From Basidiobolus ranarum (taxonomy: Eukaryota > Basidiobolomycota > Basidiobolomycetes > Basidiobolales), in contig JASJQH010007077.1 in the NCBI GenBank assembly GCA_040143965.1, positions 1-21,590 on the forward strand: a DNA stretch of 21,590 bases, in the 5' to 3' direction. The notes under the pieces are model-generated. The model did no database searches. It worked only from the letters and a program-made list of their open reading frames with translations, and was not told where the DNA came from. Both the position numbers and the translations under genes were made by a program. How positions within the stretch are numbered: position 1 is the first letter of the stretch; each line of letters opens with the position of its first letter. Below, piece after piece: positions 1 to 10,700 of this stretch.

Positions 1-257
1 GTATCATCGGCAAAGGGGGTAGCAAGATCTCGGAGATAAGGAGAATGTCGAGTTCTCGTATTAGTATTGAGAAGGTACCAAGAGGAGATATTGGCGAAAG
101 ACGCTTTATCATTCGTGGCACCAAAGACGAAAACGATCGTGTTGTAGATCTATTGATTCAAATGGTTGAACAAGAGAGAGAAAGACGTAAGCTTGAAGCT
201 GAGCAATTGGCGATGGAGCAAAGTGTTTGGAGACCTACCGGTGTTGAGCATTACTAG
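1..257 (+). CDS. KH-domain RNA-binding protein, 3' end (PCBP/hnRNP K/HEK2-like)
   Basis: This is the last part of a gene that begins left of the window; the reading frame is set by the codon at base 3 and ends in TAG at 255-257. The first residues, I-I-G-K-G-G-S-K-I, are the RNA-contacting GxxG loop of a type I KH domain. They are followed by the E-I-R-R-M-S helix and the I-S-I-E-K and R-R-F-I-I-R-G strands, with the final helix around D-R-V-V-D-L-L-I-Q-M-V. The spacing matches the last KH domain of PCBP/hnRNP K-like proteins and fungal HEK2/PBP2/Rnc1, which bind C/U-rich single-stranded RNA and control mRNA stability, localisation or translation. After the KH fold comes a short charged helix (EQERERRKLEAEQ) and a plain tail ending VEHY. 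The internal ATG at base 45 lies inside the KH fold and is not the start. Which KH paralogue this is cannot be decided from the fragment. Confidence 0.85.
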   Translation, partial: IIGKGGSKISEIRRMSSSRISIEKVPRGDIGERRFIIRGTKDENDRVVDLLIQMVEQERERRKLEAEQLAMEQSVWRPTGVEHY

Positions 258-2046
258 GTTCACTCATTCTATATTTTACACAAGTGGTGATACACATTTC
301 TACATCATTTCATTACACCTTTTCGTTGGGCGATGTGTCGCTATACATAATCGAATCTCATGCATTAATTCATATCAATACTAATCCCCAATGTCCTTCA
401 CATAAGCAAGTCATTTGTTTCTCAACATCATTCATTTGAAAGCCTGTCACTACCTCACTGTCCTACTATACCTCTACAATCCCGTCTCCTTTTCTTTACA
501 TTCATGCCCACTATCTTCTTTGCATTCGTCCTCCAAAGAGGTTGATGGTGATGGATCCACATCAACCATTTGTTTACAATATTCACGTATTCCTGTTTCT
601 TCGATTTCCCGGACCTCGCCCAACTCTTCGCATGATAATATCCCTACGTCCTTAATTATATCTTTATCTCGCCTTCTTTGTCCCCTATTTATGACGCCCT
701 TTTCATTGTTGAGATATTTTATCTAGCCGTTTATTTCTACTGTCAAACACTTTTGTTTTCTATAACTCTACTTTTCCGTATTGTGGAACCACTCTCTTTC
801 GCAGTGTTCATTTTCATGTTTCTTTTTATTTTCTATTTCCCTTGCAATCTATTCATTTGTTCAATTTTCTCATTCCAAGAAAACGAATGACTCTTCTCTT
901 CTCTTCAACCCTTTACATTCACAATTGTCCTAAAACTGCCAGCTTTCTTCCCTTTTCGTAACATCCTATTCTCCTCATTATTAAACTTGTCGTTTACATC
1001 TCTACATCAATTGCTATTAATATATTGGTTTTTTGACATGGATATAAATATACTCATACTATTGAAAAACTTCATTTAAGCCCCCATCTCAGAATTAAGT
1101 AAAAATAAACATAATCAAGGTGTAAGTATATACTGACTACTATCAATATGTGCTCCAAGTTAGCCAAGTGTATATTCGAGGTGTACATTTGAAGTCTGTT
1201 TAAGCCTAGACATGGTACTAGAGACAATTAATCATTTCAAATCATTTCCATTAATCGAATCATTGATTTGATGACCAAATTTTTTTCTTCCCTCTTTCCA
1301 GTCATCCAGTTAGATTATGATTTGCAAATTTAGATGTCATGAATGGTTGGTTTCAAGAGTAGAAATTCTCACCGGTATGTAGAAATATTCATTTATTTTT
1401 AAACAGCACCAATAGCAATATTGTACATTATAGATGTCAAACTTACAGATAGTAATTTACGTTATATCGCTACCCCAATAATCGAGCCTACAAAAGGAAT
1501 TTATTTTATTGTGACAGGATGGCAGTGGGACAACAGACGTAGTTTCTAAATCCAATCTTTTTTAGATGAAACCTGCTGCCCATTTAACAAACTCGGTAAC
1601 ATAGAGTGCAGGATATGGTAAGGAAATGGTCAACTTCACGATGATTTATTCATGCAATGAAAGTTGCCCTCTCACTCATGTGAAGACTTGTTGAACGGAA
1701 GCATATTAAACGTATTAAGCCGTACGTCGTGCACGGAAATGGAATACCATACATGCAGTCTACACAAATCAAAAGTATCGTGTAACTTGGATTTGTCATT
1801 TGACGACCAAAGATAGCAAATTCAGTTGGTGTTCGTAAATTCCGCAAACTAACATATTATTCGTTCTTGTACGATGGTTTCTACTGTCCGTCCAGGTTCT
1901 AGGATCAGCCTCTCTCTTTGAAACCTAGTGAGTTCCCCACACATACGTAAATCATTATATTAAAATCGTTTGACCAAGGATCTTCATTTTCTATAAATAC
2001 TTTGGCTTGGTAAACTTTCTATCATCAGCTTGAACATACTACAATC
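258..2046. other. Spacer between the KH gene and the acid phosphatase
   Basis: I find no convincing gene in these 1.8 kb. The first part is the KH gene's 3' UTR. From about 420 to 1000 the plus strand is strongly pyrimidine-rich: 44 of 60 bases are C or T in 481-540, and 45 of 60 in 661-720. An AATAAA at 1104-1109 could end a long KH transcript. Open frames here are short, hydrophobic and low in complexity, as expected for a T/C-rich tract. The right end is the phosphatase promoter. Confidence 0.6.
1992..1999 (+). promoter_or_regulatory. TATA box of the acid phosphatase gene
   Basis: TATAAATA lies 55 bases upstream of the phosphatase ATG, a normal distance for a regulated fungal secreted-enzyme gene. 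It is followed by a pyrimidine-containing leader and a plain ATG context (CAATCATGC). Confidence 0.6.
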
Positions 2047-3505
2047 ATGCGTTTCTTGCTTGCCTTAGTCGCAGGGTTGTCTACCCTTGAGATTCTAACT
2101 ACCGATGCTGCTCCAGGTCTCTATTCCGATGCTTATGACTACTGCCAAGCTCCCACACCCAGCGGCAAGGAATACAAGCCTATGGTAAGCAAGTTGGTGG
2201 TTGTGTACATTGGATCGATTCTTCTAAACCGTTTTGACCTTTTTTATAGCCTAATGCCAAGCTTGTTCATCTTCAACTTTTAATCCGTCATGGTGATCGT
2301 TCTCCTGTTTATCCCAATCCTAATGAACACGATGTCACCTGGGATTGCGATCAAATACGCGATCATTCTCATATGTATGGTAGCTACAAGGGTGTCAACT
2401 TTGACAGTGGTAATTTTGAGTATGACGTAGTCATTCCTCAAACCAACGCACTCTCCGAGAACTTTTGGAAGGGTTCTTGCGTTAATGGCCAATTGACTGC
2501 CAAGGGAATGCTTCAACACTTAGCGTTGGGTAAATCTCTTCGTGATGTTTACATTAACAAACTGAAGTATCTTCCCCAAAAATTGAAGGATCCCAGATCT
2601 TTCTACATTCGTAGCAGTGATGTCTGGTGAGTTGGCCCTAGTAATTTCATTTCACTTCTCATACTAACTCGATTCCATGATTTAGGCGTACCAAGCAATC
2701 CGTACAGTCCCTACTTACCGGGTTGTACCCCGTCAAAGATAGAGCCAGTAGCAGCAGCCGTTGGACTATCCCCATCGTATTCGAACCTATCGAGATTGAA
2801 ACTCTTCTCTTCAGTAAGGCTAGATGCCCTCGTTATGGTGAGATCTCCAATCAAATGATCAACACCACATACTATCAAAACTACTGGAAGACCGTTACTC
2901 CTTTGAAGAAGCAGCTCGATGAGATTCTTGATACTGGATCCAACCCTGATCGTCAAAACACCATGGTCGGTTATGTCGATTCTATTCGTGCTCGTTCTTG
3001 TCATAACAAGAAGCTTCCTTGCAAGGGAAAGAAGTGTGTTACTGAAGCCATGACTAAGACTTTGTTCAAAGCCATTGATGTGGAGTATACCTACACCCAT
3101 CGTGATGCTAAACTTGCCGATAAGGTAAATGGTGTCCTTATCGGTTGGGTTTTGAAGGATATTAAGGAGCGTATGCAGTTGGCCCTTAAAGAGATCAAGA
3201 GTGCCGCCAAAAATGGCTCAAAGCCCGCCGTACAACCCTTTGAAGTTTTCTCTGGCCATGACGATACCATGACTGGTGTTCTAGGATTACTCCATTCTAA
3301 GGATATGAGATGGCCTCCTTATGCATCCAACTTACTTTTCGAACTCTGGCAGCGTAAGGATAATTCTTATCACCTTCGTATCATTTTCAACGGTAAGGTA
3401 TTGGAGTTGAAGGAAAAATGGTGCAACTTGCATTCTTGCCCCGTAGAGCAATTCTTCAAATACATTGAATCCAAAACTCTCAAGAGAGATGAGTGTAAAT
3501 TATAA
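2047..3505 (+). CDS. Secreted histidine acid phosphatase
   Basis: A three-exon gene: exons 2047-2184, 2250-2626 and 2686-3505, with introns of 65 and 59 bases. The second intron carries a TACTAAC branch site. The spliced product is 444 residues. Residues 1-21 are a signal peptide (MRFLLALVAG..., with A-P-G after the likely cleavage site), so the enzyme is exported. The catalytic R-H-G-D-R-S-P motif sits at residues 59-65 and its first half lies just after intron 1. The partner S-G-H-D-D-T motif is at about 361-366, giving H60 as nucleophile and H363-D364 as proton donor. The segment around intron 2 reads R-S-S-D-V-W-R-T-K-Q-S, a conserved family stretch, which confirms the splice. Several cysteines and an N-T-T sequon fit a secreted glycoprotein. 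Length and motifs match the branch-2 histidine phosphatases (acid phosphatase and 2-phosphoxylose phosphatase-like), which hydrolyse phosphomonoesters. The substrate is not predictable, and a phytase role is possible but unsupported. Confidence 0.94.
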
Positions 3506-3583
3506 GGAGTCCCTAATGATCCCTCCATCTCTCACCGACAATACCCAAATATTCCTAGTGTTCCTTAGAAAATACTTATCTTT

Positions 3584-3589
3584 AATAAA
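3584..3589 (+). terminator. Poly(A) signal of the phosphatase, overlapping a reverse-strand signal
   Basis: AATAAA stands 79 bases after the phosphatase stop. The same bases TTTAATAAA read ATTAAA on the minus strand (3586-3581), 37 bases past the F-box gene stop. The two convergent genes may share this short 3' region. Confidence 0.5.
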
Positions 3590-3622
3590 ATCATGAGTGA
3601 TGGAAATATTCCAGTTTCTTTA

Positions 3623-4912
3623 CTAATCTGAATCATCTTGACATGTACACTTGCGTTCTTTGATGTTGAGACTAGGTATACTTTTTTCTAATCTAATCTC
3701 TTTCTCAGAGAGAGAGAAGGGTACATTGGTAACATATAAACAGGATGGTTTCGTGGTGAATTTCATTTGCGGTTTATCGAAGATTTCGGTTTCTTCCAAG
3801 AAATTCTTGAACTCATCATGAAATCCCGTTTGATATAGAAACCTATAAGGTACGATATTAGCCATGGAGTTGACTTTCTCAAAGCGTAACATCAAATCGG
3901 TAAAAGTGAAATGACTCCATAAAGGTGTACGTGGCATATAATCTTCTTCATCGAAATCCCTGACTTGCATAGCATCTCCTTCATTATTAACATAATAAAC
4001 ACTGCCATAGTCGGATTCCGTAAAATCTGTCACTTCTAACATGAGATATCTCTCACTTTCATCGATTATCTCATCTCTACGTGGGAATGTGATACGTAAA
4101 AAGCGTCGTTCTCCGGCTATGTATTTCCAATAATCATATTGACTTTCCACTAATTCTCCCAAGTAAGGTGAAGGATTGTGTTCCAACAATCTCTCACTAG
4201 TTATCACTTGAAATTCATTCAAGGTATTTATCTGACCATACTTGGGTCCAGTAAATACGAAGCTACCAGCGCCAGAAACGTGAGATAGCCTAAGCCACTC
4301 CGGATTCCACCAAAATTTATGTGCATGGTGAAGTAAAAAGTAAACGTAATCAAGAGGTAAAGTTAAGTTGAACTTTTCTTCCAATTCGATCAAGTCCAGC
4401 AGTTTGATACGCTCTCCTTGGTCTTCAAGAAAGAGTCGGTACTTGGTGAAGTTACCTACATTTCGAACAGGATTTCTATTTCCAGCATTATTAACGGGTG
4501 GTTGGGTACGTAATATACTCTCAACTAAATCATCTTGAATTCTTTTTATCTTACGTAATAGTAAGCAGAAATTTCGAGCGGTATTAAATCTCGGAATACT
4601 TGGATATTTCCAACCTAAAGGGCTCTCCGGGGTAACGTTGCGAAGTGCTCCAGGCACACCTAAGCGTAGATATTTTATTTTTGATGAAGGAGAGTTTACT
4701 TCCTCTAAACCAGAGACCACATGTATATCTTTGGTTAGACCGGGTAGAAATGTGGTTAACTGAGTTCTCCACAGAGAATTCTCTTGTGAACTCAATAATT
4801 TGTATAAGGTTTTACAAAGTAGAGAGACGTTTAATATCTCATCAATACTTAGAAAAGTAAATACACCATACCAACAATCTGGTGGCAAATCAAGTATCAA
4901 CGGTGTAGACAT
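3623..4912 (-). CDS. F-box protein with SUKH (SMI1/KNR4-like) domain
   Basis: A single-exon gene for 429 residues; the ATG is the first in frame and precedes the F-box by a few residues. Residues 5-50 form an F-box (I-L-D-L-P-P-D-C-W ... F-T-F-L-S-I-D-E-I-L-N-V-S-L-L-C-K ... L-W-R-T), which would bind Skp1 in an SCF ubiquitin ligase. Residues about 171-345 resemble the SUKH/SMI1-KNR4 superfamily: helix L-L-D-L-I-E-L-E-E-K-F, then L-T-L-P-L-D-Y-V-Y-F-L-L, an acidic central part and the closing W-S-H-F-T-F-T-D-L-M. The F-box plus SUKH order is that of FBXO3/SKIP16 proteins, but I see no ApaG domain after it; the last 80 residues are unassigned and end in a C-T-C-Q-D-D-S-D tail. The likely role is a substrate adaptor for ubiquitination. 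The target is unknown. It lies only 173 bases downstream of the pacC stop, on the same strand. Confidence 0.82.
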   Translation of the reverse strand: MSTPLILDLPPDCWYGVFTFLSIDEILNVSLLCKTLYKLLSSQENSLWRTQLTTFLPGLTKDIHVVSGLEEVNSPSSKIKYLRLGVPGALRNVTPESPLGWKYPSIPRFNTARNFCLLLRKIKRIQDDLVESILRTQPPVNNAGNRNPVRNVGNFTKYRLFLEDQGERIKLLDLIELEEKFNLTLPLDYVYFLLHHAHKFWWNPEWLRLSHVSGAGSFVFTGPKYGQINTLNEFQVITSERLLEHNPSPYLGELVESQYDYWKYIAGERRFLRITFPRRDEIIDESERYLMLEVTDFTESDYGSVYYVNNEGDAMQVRDFDEEDYMPRTPLWSHFTFTDLMLRFEKVNSMANIVPYRFLYQTGFHDEFKNFLEETEIFDKPQMKFTTKPSCLYVTNVPFSLSEKEIRLEKSIPSLNIKERKCTCQDDSD

Positions 4913-5039
4913 TGAAGATGTCTATATAAACGAAGCCAACAATTTAAACGATTCAGGTGATCTGAGTGAAATATACAGTAACCCGTTTTTTCTTTTTCCG
5001 GATTGCAGAGATCATATGAGAAAAGGAAATCCAGTAACA

Positions 5040-5045
5040 TTTATT
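5040..5045 (-). terminator. Poly(A) signal of pacC
   Basis: AATAAA on the minus strand (TTTATT on the plus strand), 41 bases beyond the pacC stop codon and inside the 173-base gap to the next gene. Confidence 0.5.
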
Positions 5046-5085
5046 CGAATAATTTAGGGTTTCAGCTAACCAATATACAATTAGA

Positions 5086-6670
5086 TCAAGAGCGTTTACT
5101 TCTTCCTGGTTGATCAATACGAATGGATTCTAATCGGGACTGTAACCAATACAAAAACTCGGTCGGTGCTAACTCCGTAGGGTTCTGATGATTTGAAATG
5201 GACATTTCTTCAAAAGATGATGGTGTTTGTTCATCAGGGTTAGGGTTGAAATCGTAGCTCATCTCTGTCTTAACAAGGGGTGTTTCAACATCGCCATGAT
5301 TGTTTCTACCGTCATCAGTATTGGAGATGGTTGTTAACTGGGTTCCTAACGCTTTTGAAAGTCCTGCTTGTTCATTAGAGTGTAACCCGTGTATTTTGGT
5401 CTCAATCTTGCGGAATTGTGTAGATACAGTTGACCTTTCGCCTGGTTCGCTTGGTTTGAGAGAATTGAGTTGGATTTTGGATTGATTAAGAGATGGGTTT
5501 GTGTTACATTGTGGAGAGGGTTGAGAATGACCAGGTAACGATGAAGCAGGCATCGCTCCTGGATAAATATGCGGCACTAAGGGAGCGGTAAGCTGCTGAA
5601 CTTTGAACCGATTTTCAGAGCCATTCGAGTATTGTTCATGATCCATAAGGTTATTAGAGACGGAATAAGGATGAGCGTAGCTCGGTGGGTTTCTATTGTC
5701 AACTAAGGATGTTGATGCCGAGTGATGATTAAATTTCAACGATTGTGACGTTGTTGAATCAGACACTTGATCTTGATTTGATGAGAATGAGGTGATCGGG
5801 TGGAAATTGAACCGGTGTCGATCTGACTCTGATTGAATTGAGTGTTAGCTTCCATCGCAGTGGTAATCACAATTGCAACAATGAAAATGTTGATTTTGAA
5901 ACGCAACAAATAAACAAATACTTACTCGCATGAAGATCATGGTCAATTCTCCTTTGTTGAACCTCATTTGTGCTTTCAACTTTTTCCTGACAATACTTTC
6001 TTCCCATGTTGCCTGAAATGGCACCTGGCCAATAGGGACCATAGCGTGCCCTAGACGAAGTAAGGATAGGTGGTAAAGAGGGTTGAGTAGCTTTAGAATA
6101 TTAACTTAGTTAGTAAATAGCAAGGGGAGCAAAAGAAATGAGGATTCACAGGCGATACCTAGTTCATAGTTATTGTATGGCATATCAAATGTAGAACGAT
6201 TGTCGGAATGTGATATTGGAAAGGAAACGGAGTTTTGACGCAATGACGGTGGCTCATATCCGGGTTGATTAAAATAAGGAATCTGTACAGAATGTCTCCT
6301 AACTCCGAATTGCTCGTGTGTCTTTTCATGTTTTCTAAGATCCTGGCGACGTTTAAATTTCTTATAGCAGTGCTGGTTTGATAGATAAATGGTTACTCTC
6401 TGGGAATGGACTCTTACTAGATGGTGGGCTTACCTGACATAGAAAAGGCTTTAGAGGTACGTGAACTCTTAGATGTGAAGTGATATGGTCTCTCTTCAGT
6501 GTAACTACTTGACATTGGTCCCAGTGGCATTGCAAGCACAGATTACTAGTGGATTTCCTGCCCACATGGTCGTTTGTGAGATGCAAATAAAGGTGCTCAG
6601 GTGAGGGGAATACTAGTAAACATTGATTCCAACGACAAGGGTGGTTATCATTATGAACATCGGAATTCAT
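5086..6670 (-). CDS. pacC: PacC/Rim101 ambient-pH transcription factor
   Basis: Four exons on the minus strand: 6670-6434, 6372-6159, 6090-5926 and 5828-5086; introns are 61, 68 and 97 bases, phases close exactly, and the product is 452 residues. Three C2H2 zinc fingers fill residues 12-98: C12/C17/H30/H35, C48/C53/H66/H70 and C78/C81/H94/H98. The linker text [27 protein letters not shown] and [12 protein letters not shown] is diagnostic for PacC/Rim101, which binds GCCARG and switches gene expression with external pH after proteolytic processing. The rest is low-complexity S/N/P/Q-rich sequence ending in a basic G-R-S-K-R-S. The protein is shorter than Aspergillus PacC (about 680 residues), and I see no Y-P-x-L/I docking motif for PalA. 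The last intron's acceptor is the CAG before A-G-T-C-A-G, since the nearer AG would bring in a stop at once. An upstream in-frame start is excluded by stops. Confidence 0.93.
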
Positions 6671-7483
6671 GAGATATATTCGAATAAATTAGGCAGATAT
6701 ATACAATGTCCTGAAAAGAAGAAGTTTAGATGAGATATACAGCAATTCCCGAGTTTAAATAAGCAACGAAGATCCCCGAAGCTTGATCAAAATTTCCGTT
6801 ACTACCTGCCAAGCTATATATCGACGAAACTATTGATTGAACCTCGCTCAGTTCGGTTTGTCGCTACAAATATAGTATTTAGCATTAGCCATCTAGGTGA
6901 GAGCTGGACTTGAATTAGCCAGAATTTACTTAATTTAGCTTGCATACGACTCACCCCACTCTCATATCAATTTGAAACTAGGATCTCTCCTAATAAAGAT
7001 AATTATTTAAGGACATGACTCACTACCGTTGTGGATTTAAAAGCAAAGCAATCTTTCTATCGGCTAGGTGATTTTCATTCGTGGCCAAGCTTTCATTGCC
7101 AGATCTAATTAACGATCACTTGGTCTCTTCGCTTATTCACTTCCACCATTACAACCTCCCAAATGGTGAATGACTCCGAGAGAGATGGATATCTGACCTT
7201 GACTGGTTGCGCTGAAGGCTGACAGAGCAAAGCTGAAAATAGACTTACACATGCCCAATAGCAGCTCCAACCTAGATTGTCTTATTGTTGCGACCGTTAT
7301 TCGCTAGGTTTCTTCAAACCTATTTCTTCTCACCCGAGGACACTTGGTTTGTAACTAGATGGATGGATAAATATGGTGCCTGTGGTGCTTGAAACTTGAC
7401 AAACAGCAATGAAGTGAGGTCATCGGAACTCATGCTCCATAATCCGCTGGTCACAAAAGGGGGTCTATGGGCGGGATGCAAGT

Positions 7484-7507
7484 ATATCCGTGTTCATATC
7501 CGTGTTC
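7484..7507. repeat. Perfect 12-base tandem duplication
   Basis: ATATCCGTGTTC occurs twice in immediate succession (7484-7495 and 7496-7507). It lies downstream of the predicted Rxt3 poly(A) signal, in the region leading to pacC. Confidence 0.75.
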
Positions 7508-7552
7508 TAATGAAATAAACAAGGTTTGCAAGTAAAAACAAAGTACCGTCTT

Positions 7553-7558
7553 TTTATT
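7553..7558 (-). terminator. Poly(A) signal of the Rxt3 gene
   Basis: AATAAA on the minus strand, 215 bases past the stop codon of the Rxt3 gene; no closer consensus copy was seen. Confidence 0.45.
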
Positions 7559-7772
7559 ATGACTTTTATATACATTTATACAAAACTTTCAAGATTTAGA
7601 AAACTAACCAAAATAAGAGATGATGGGGAATATGAAAAAGGGGTGGAATGTTAGAGGCGTAGTGTAAGCGCTTTAGGGTTTAGAGTGGAAGAGTGAGTAG
7701 GGTTTGAGATTCAGCATCGAGCGAAAAGTGTCACACGTGCGAAATATCCAAGGGTAAGGGCCAAGCATCACA

Positions 7773-10700
7773 TCACTCGGCAATTGTTTCACTGGGACTA
7801 TCCTTGGTACGCTCCTTTTCGTTCACCACAACCTCTGCTATTTTTCTGCTGGGATCTTGTGAAGATTTAATCTCTTTATCCGTAATAGGCTCATCCAAAT
7901 TAACCTCTGAAGGACTGGGTTGATCAATCAGCTCGCCTTCCTCATTGTCTGACGGAGCAGAGCCATGGGATCTAGAGGAATCCGGGTGATCTTTACCAGC
8001 TCGATTTTTGTCCTCTTTGAATTCATTTGGCCTCTCATGGGTTTTGGTAAACCTATCGTAGCGTTCATTTCTCGATCTAACACCAGTGGGATCTTCGCGT
8101 CTCTCATATCTTATGCGATCACGAGGTCTATCTTCACGACGATAAGGCTTGTATTCATCAGGTCTATCTCGACCTCGGTCAAGTTTACGATCATCTCTTC
8201 TATAGTCAAACCTTTCTTTGAATCGCTCAGATCTATCATAGAATCCATAGGGTTTGTCTCCTTTTTCTTTAAGTTTTGCTTCCTTGGGGCCCGCTTTTCT
8301 AAAGTCATCAGTATTGTATTTGAAGTCAGATCCGCGGTATGTGCTTTGAGAAGGTCTGGGACTGGGTCGAGGTTCATTCAATCCCTCATCGTCGTCAATC
8401 TCGCCTTCCTCCATGTCGGAATCACCTTTGGATTTAGGACTTTCAGCTGTGGTATCCTTGACTTCCGATTGCTTCTCCTCATCGCCAGGTAAGCTACTTG
8501 CACCTGGTTCAGAACTCTTTGATTCGCATGGGGATTCCGGTTCGCTCTTGGCGATCTCAGTGACTGGTTCATCTTGACTCTCGTGGTTATTGTTTGAATG
8601 AGGAGAATTTTTTAGTTCATTGGATTCTTTGTGTTCACTAGTAGAGTTACTAGATGATTCGTTTTGATTGTTTGTTAAATCTGACTTCAAAGTGTGAACA
8701 GTATCGATATCCATAGGCTCTGGTGATATTTCACCAGCTTCCAACTCATTGGATAGCTCATTCGATTCATTCACTTCTTCGACTTCAACGCTTGGAGAAT
8801 CTTCTACAGGCTCCACTTTCTCTAGAGGCTCAGATTCCATTTCCGGTACAATTTCGCCTTCAGATAGTGAGGCTATCTCTCCTTCTTCGATTTTACTTGG
8901 TGCTGATTGATCTTCAAGAGAGTTGTCTTTGGATTCAGAAACCGAGTCAACTATAGCTTCAATTTCGGATGGAACAACATCAGTTGATTCGTTCTTTTGC
9001 TCAGTATCTTCGTCATTCTCCTGCTCCGATACTATCATCTGGTCATCATTATCCGTTGGTAATGCAGGTGTGTCAGAAGGCGAGGGTGTTTTTTCACTAC
9101 CATTCACGGGGCTGTTGATTACTTCAGAATGAGTTAGAATCGCGGTATCAGGTTTCAATGAATCAATGGATTGAGGCAAAGGATCTTTGTTTTCTCCAGG
9201 AAGGTCGGGGTTGTTGTCAGATATGTGTTCTGATGTAGCAACCGCCTTGGGCGGCTCTTCAACGGGATTATTTTCAATCTCAACCTTTTCTTCTGATACT
9301 TTATCATCATCTTTTGAATCCTCATTAGTTTCGTTTAACTCACTTTCAATTTCACCATCTTCCACTTCTTGACTCGACTCCTCAGGTTTGTTTTCGTCAG
9401 AGTTAATCGGATCATTCTTTGCTTCAATATCCACTTGTGGAATAGTTTCCGTATCCACCTGAACTTCAATTGGATTGATAATATTAGCTTCGTTTTCAGG
9501 GTTTTCTGCGTTGGTTCCTGTGGCTTCGTCATTCTCTACGACGTCCATGGGCTCCGGTTCGGAAAGAGGTATATCAGGAACCGTACTTTCGACCACTGTA
9601 GTTGGGTTGTCATTCTCCACATTTTTAATGGATTGACTAATCACAATCTCCACATTGTCATGTAACTTACGTTCTTCTGGTTTGACTACAACCTCCATCT
9701 CCGTTGTTTTTGAGTCCGAATTTTCTTCAGAAGGATGTACCAGTTGACTCTCAGGAGCTTCCACCAAATCAGTTTTCACATTTTCAGATTGAACTGAAGT
9801 ATCTTCCTTTTCTTCTGGAATGCTTTCTACTTCCTCTGTTTTAGGGATAGCAGCAACTTCAGCCTCATCGGTGACAGCGGCTGAATCAACCATAACGATA
9901 TCTTCAATTGTGTCCTTGGCAATTGTATCCTCGGCTACATCCACAGCCTGAGGTGAGTTTGGTGTCTCTTTTATTTCAGTGGAGACAGCTACGACTTCAG
10001 TGGTATTGGTAGGCGAGTCAATTTTAGAATCCATTGGAGCAGGCTCAGCTTCAGGTGTATCTTTAGCTTCAATAGTCGGCTCGGATTCATTAGCAGGTTC
10101 AGATTCTTTAGCTTCATCAATTTCTACTTCGGGCTCCGGAGCGGGTATTTCTGGTTGGTGGACAACTGCAGCAGCCTTTGCTTCCAATGCTTCTTTGGCA
10201 AGCTGAATGGCAGCTTTCATGCGTTCAATAATTTCTGGGGTAATCCAGTACATAAAACCAATTGGAATCAATATACCTTCCGGTATCACCTTTCCTTCTA
10301 TCATTTCAATTTGGTGAGGTTCACATTTGGCAGTGATTAATATGCCCTGATCAACCCACACGATATCTGACCATTGTAAACTGATAAAGTCAGTCTCGCT
10401 TGTAGAATCGAATTCATTAGACGATTGGATCCGAAGCTGATATTGTGCAGAAGAACTATTTTCAACGGATTCAGATTTCGGGACTCTTTTGAGTTGATAA
10501 CTATTGAAACCATATTAGATGCGAACATACGTGCTCGAGAAGGGTTCAAATGAGCTTACCTATTCTTGGTATTCTCAAGACATAGTATATCCTGCTCGAA
10601 TCGATTGAGATTCCATACAGAAGCTTCCTCCACATCCTCCTGTTGGAGAGCCAAAATAAGATTGGGGTGATACTTATAGCTATATATGAGAATTACCCAG

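Larger units (their letters stand above)
6671..7772. other. pacC promoter region and Rxt3 gene 3' UTR
   Basis: No gene is visible. The part next to pacC should hold its promoter. GCCAAG, the PacC binding consensus, occurs at 6808-6813 and 7084-7089, but about one such hit is expected by chance in a stretch of this size. A 12-base unit ATATCCGTGTTC is repeated without spacing at 7484-7507. Confidence 0.6.

Noticed and set aside
415-890. Open frames of 70-103 codons downstream of the KH gene
   Set aside because: They come from the pyrimidine-rich tract, have no domain or splice logic, and overlap each other in different frames.
1650-1847. Minus-strand frame of 65 codons upstream of the phosphatase
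   Set aside because: No domain, no neighbouring exons and no conserved-looking motif; length is within chance.
7965-10340. Several plus-strand open frames opposite the acidic part of the Rxt3 gene
   Set aside because: They mirror the biased E/D/S/P codons of the minus-strand gene, which avoid stops on the other strand; they are S/F-rich and have no motif.
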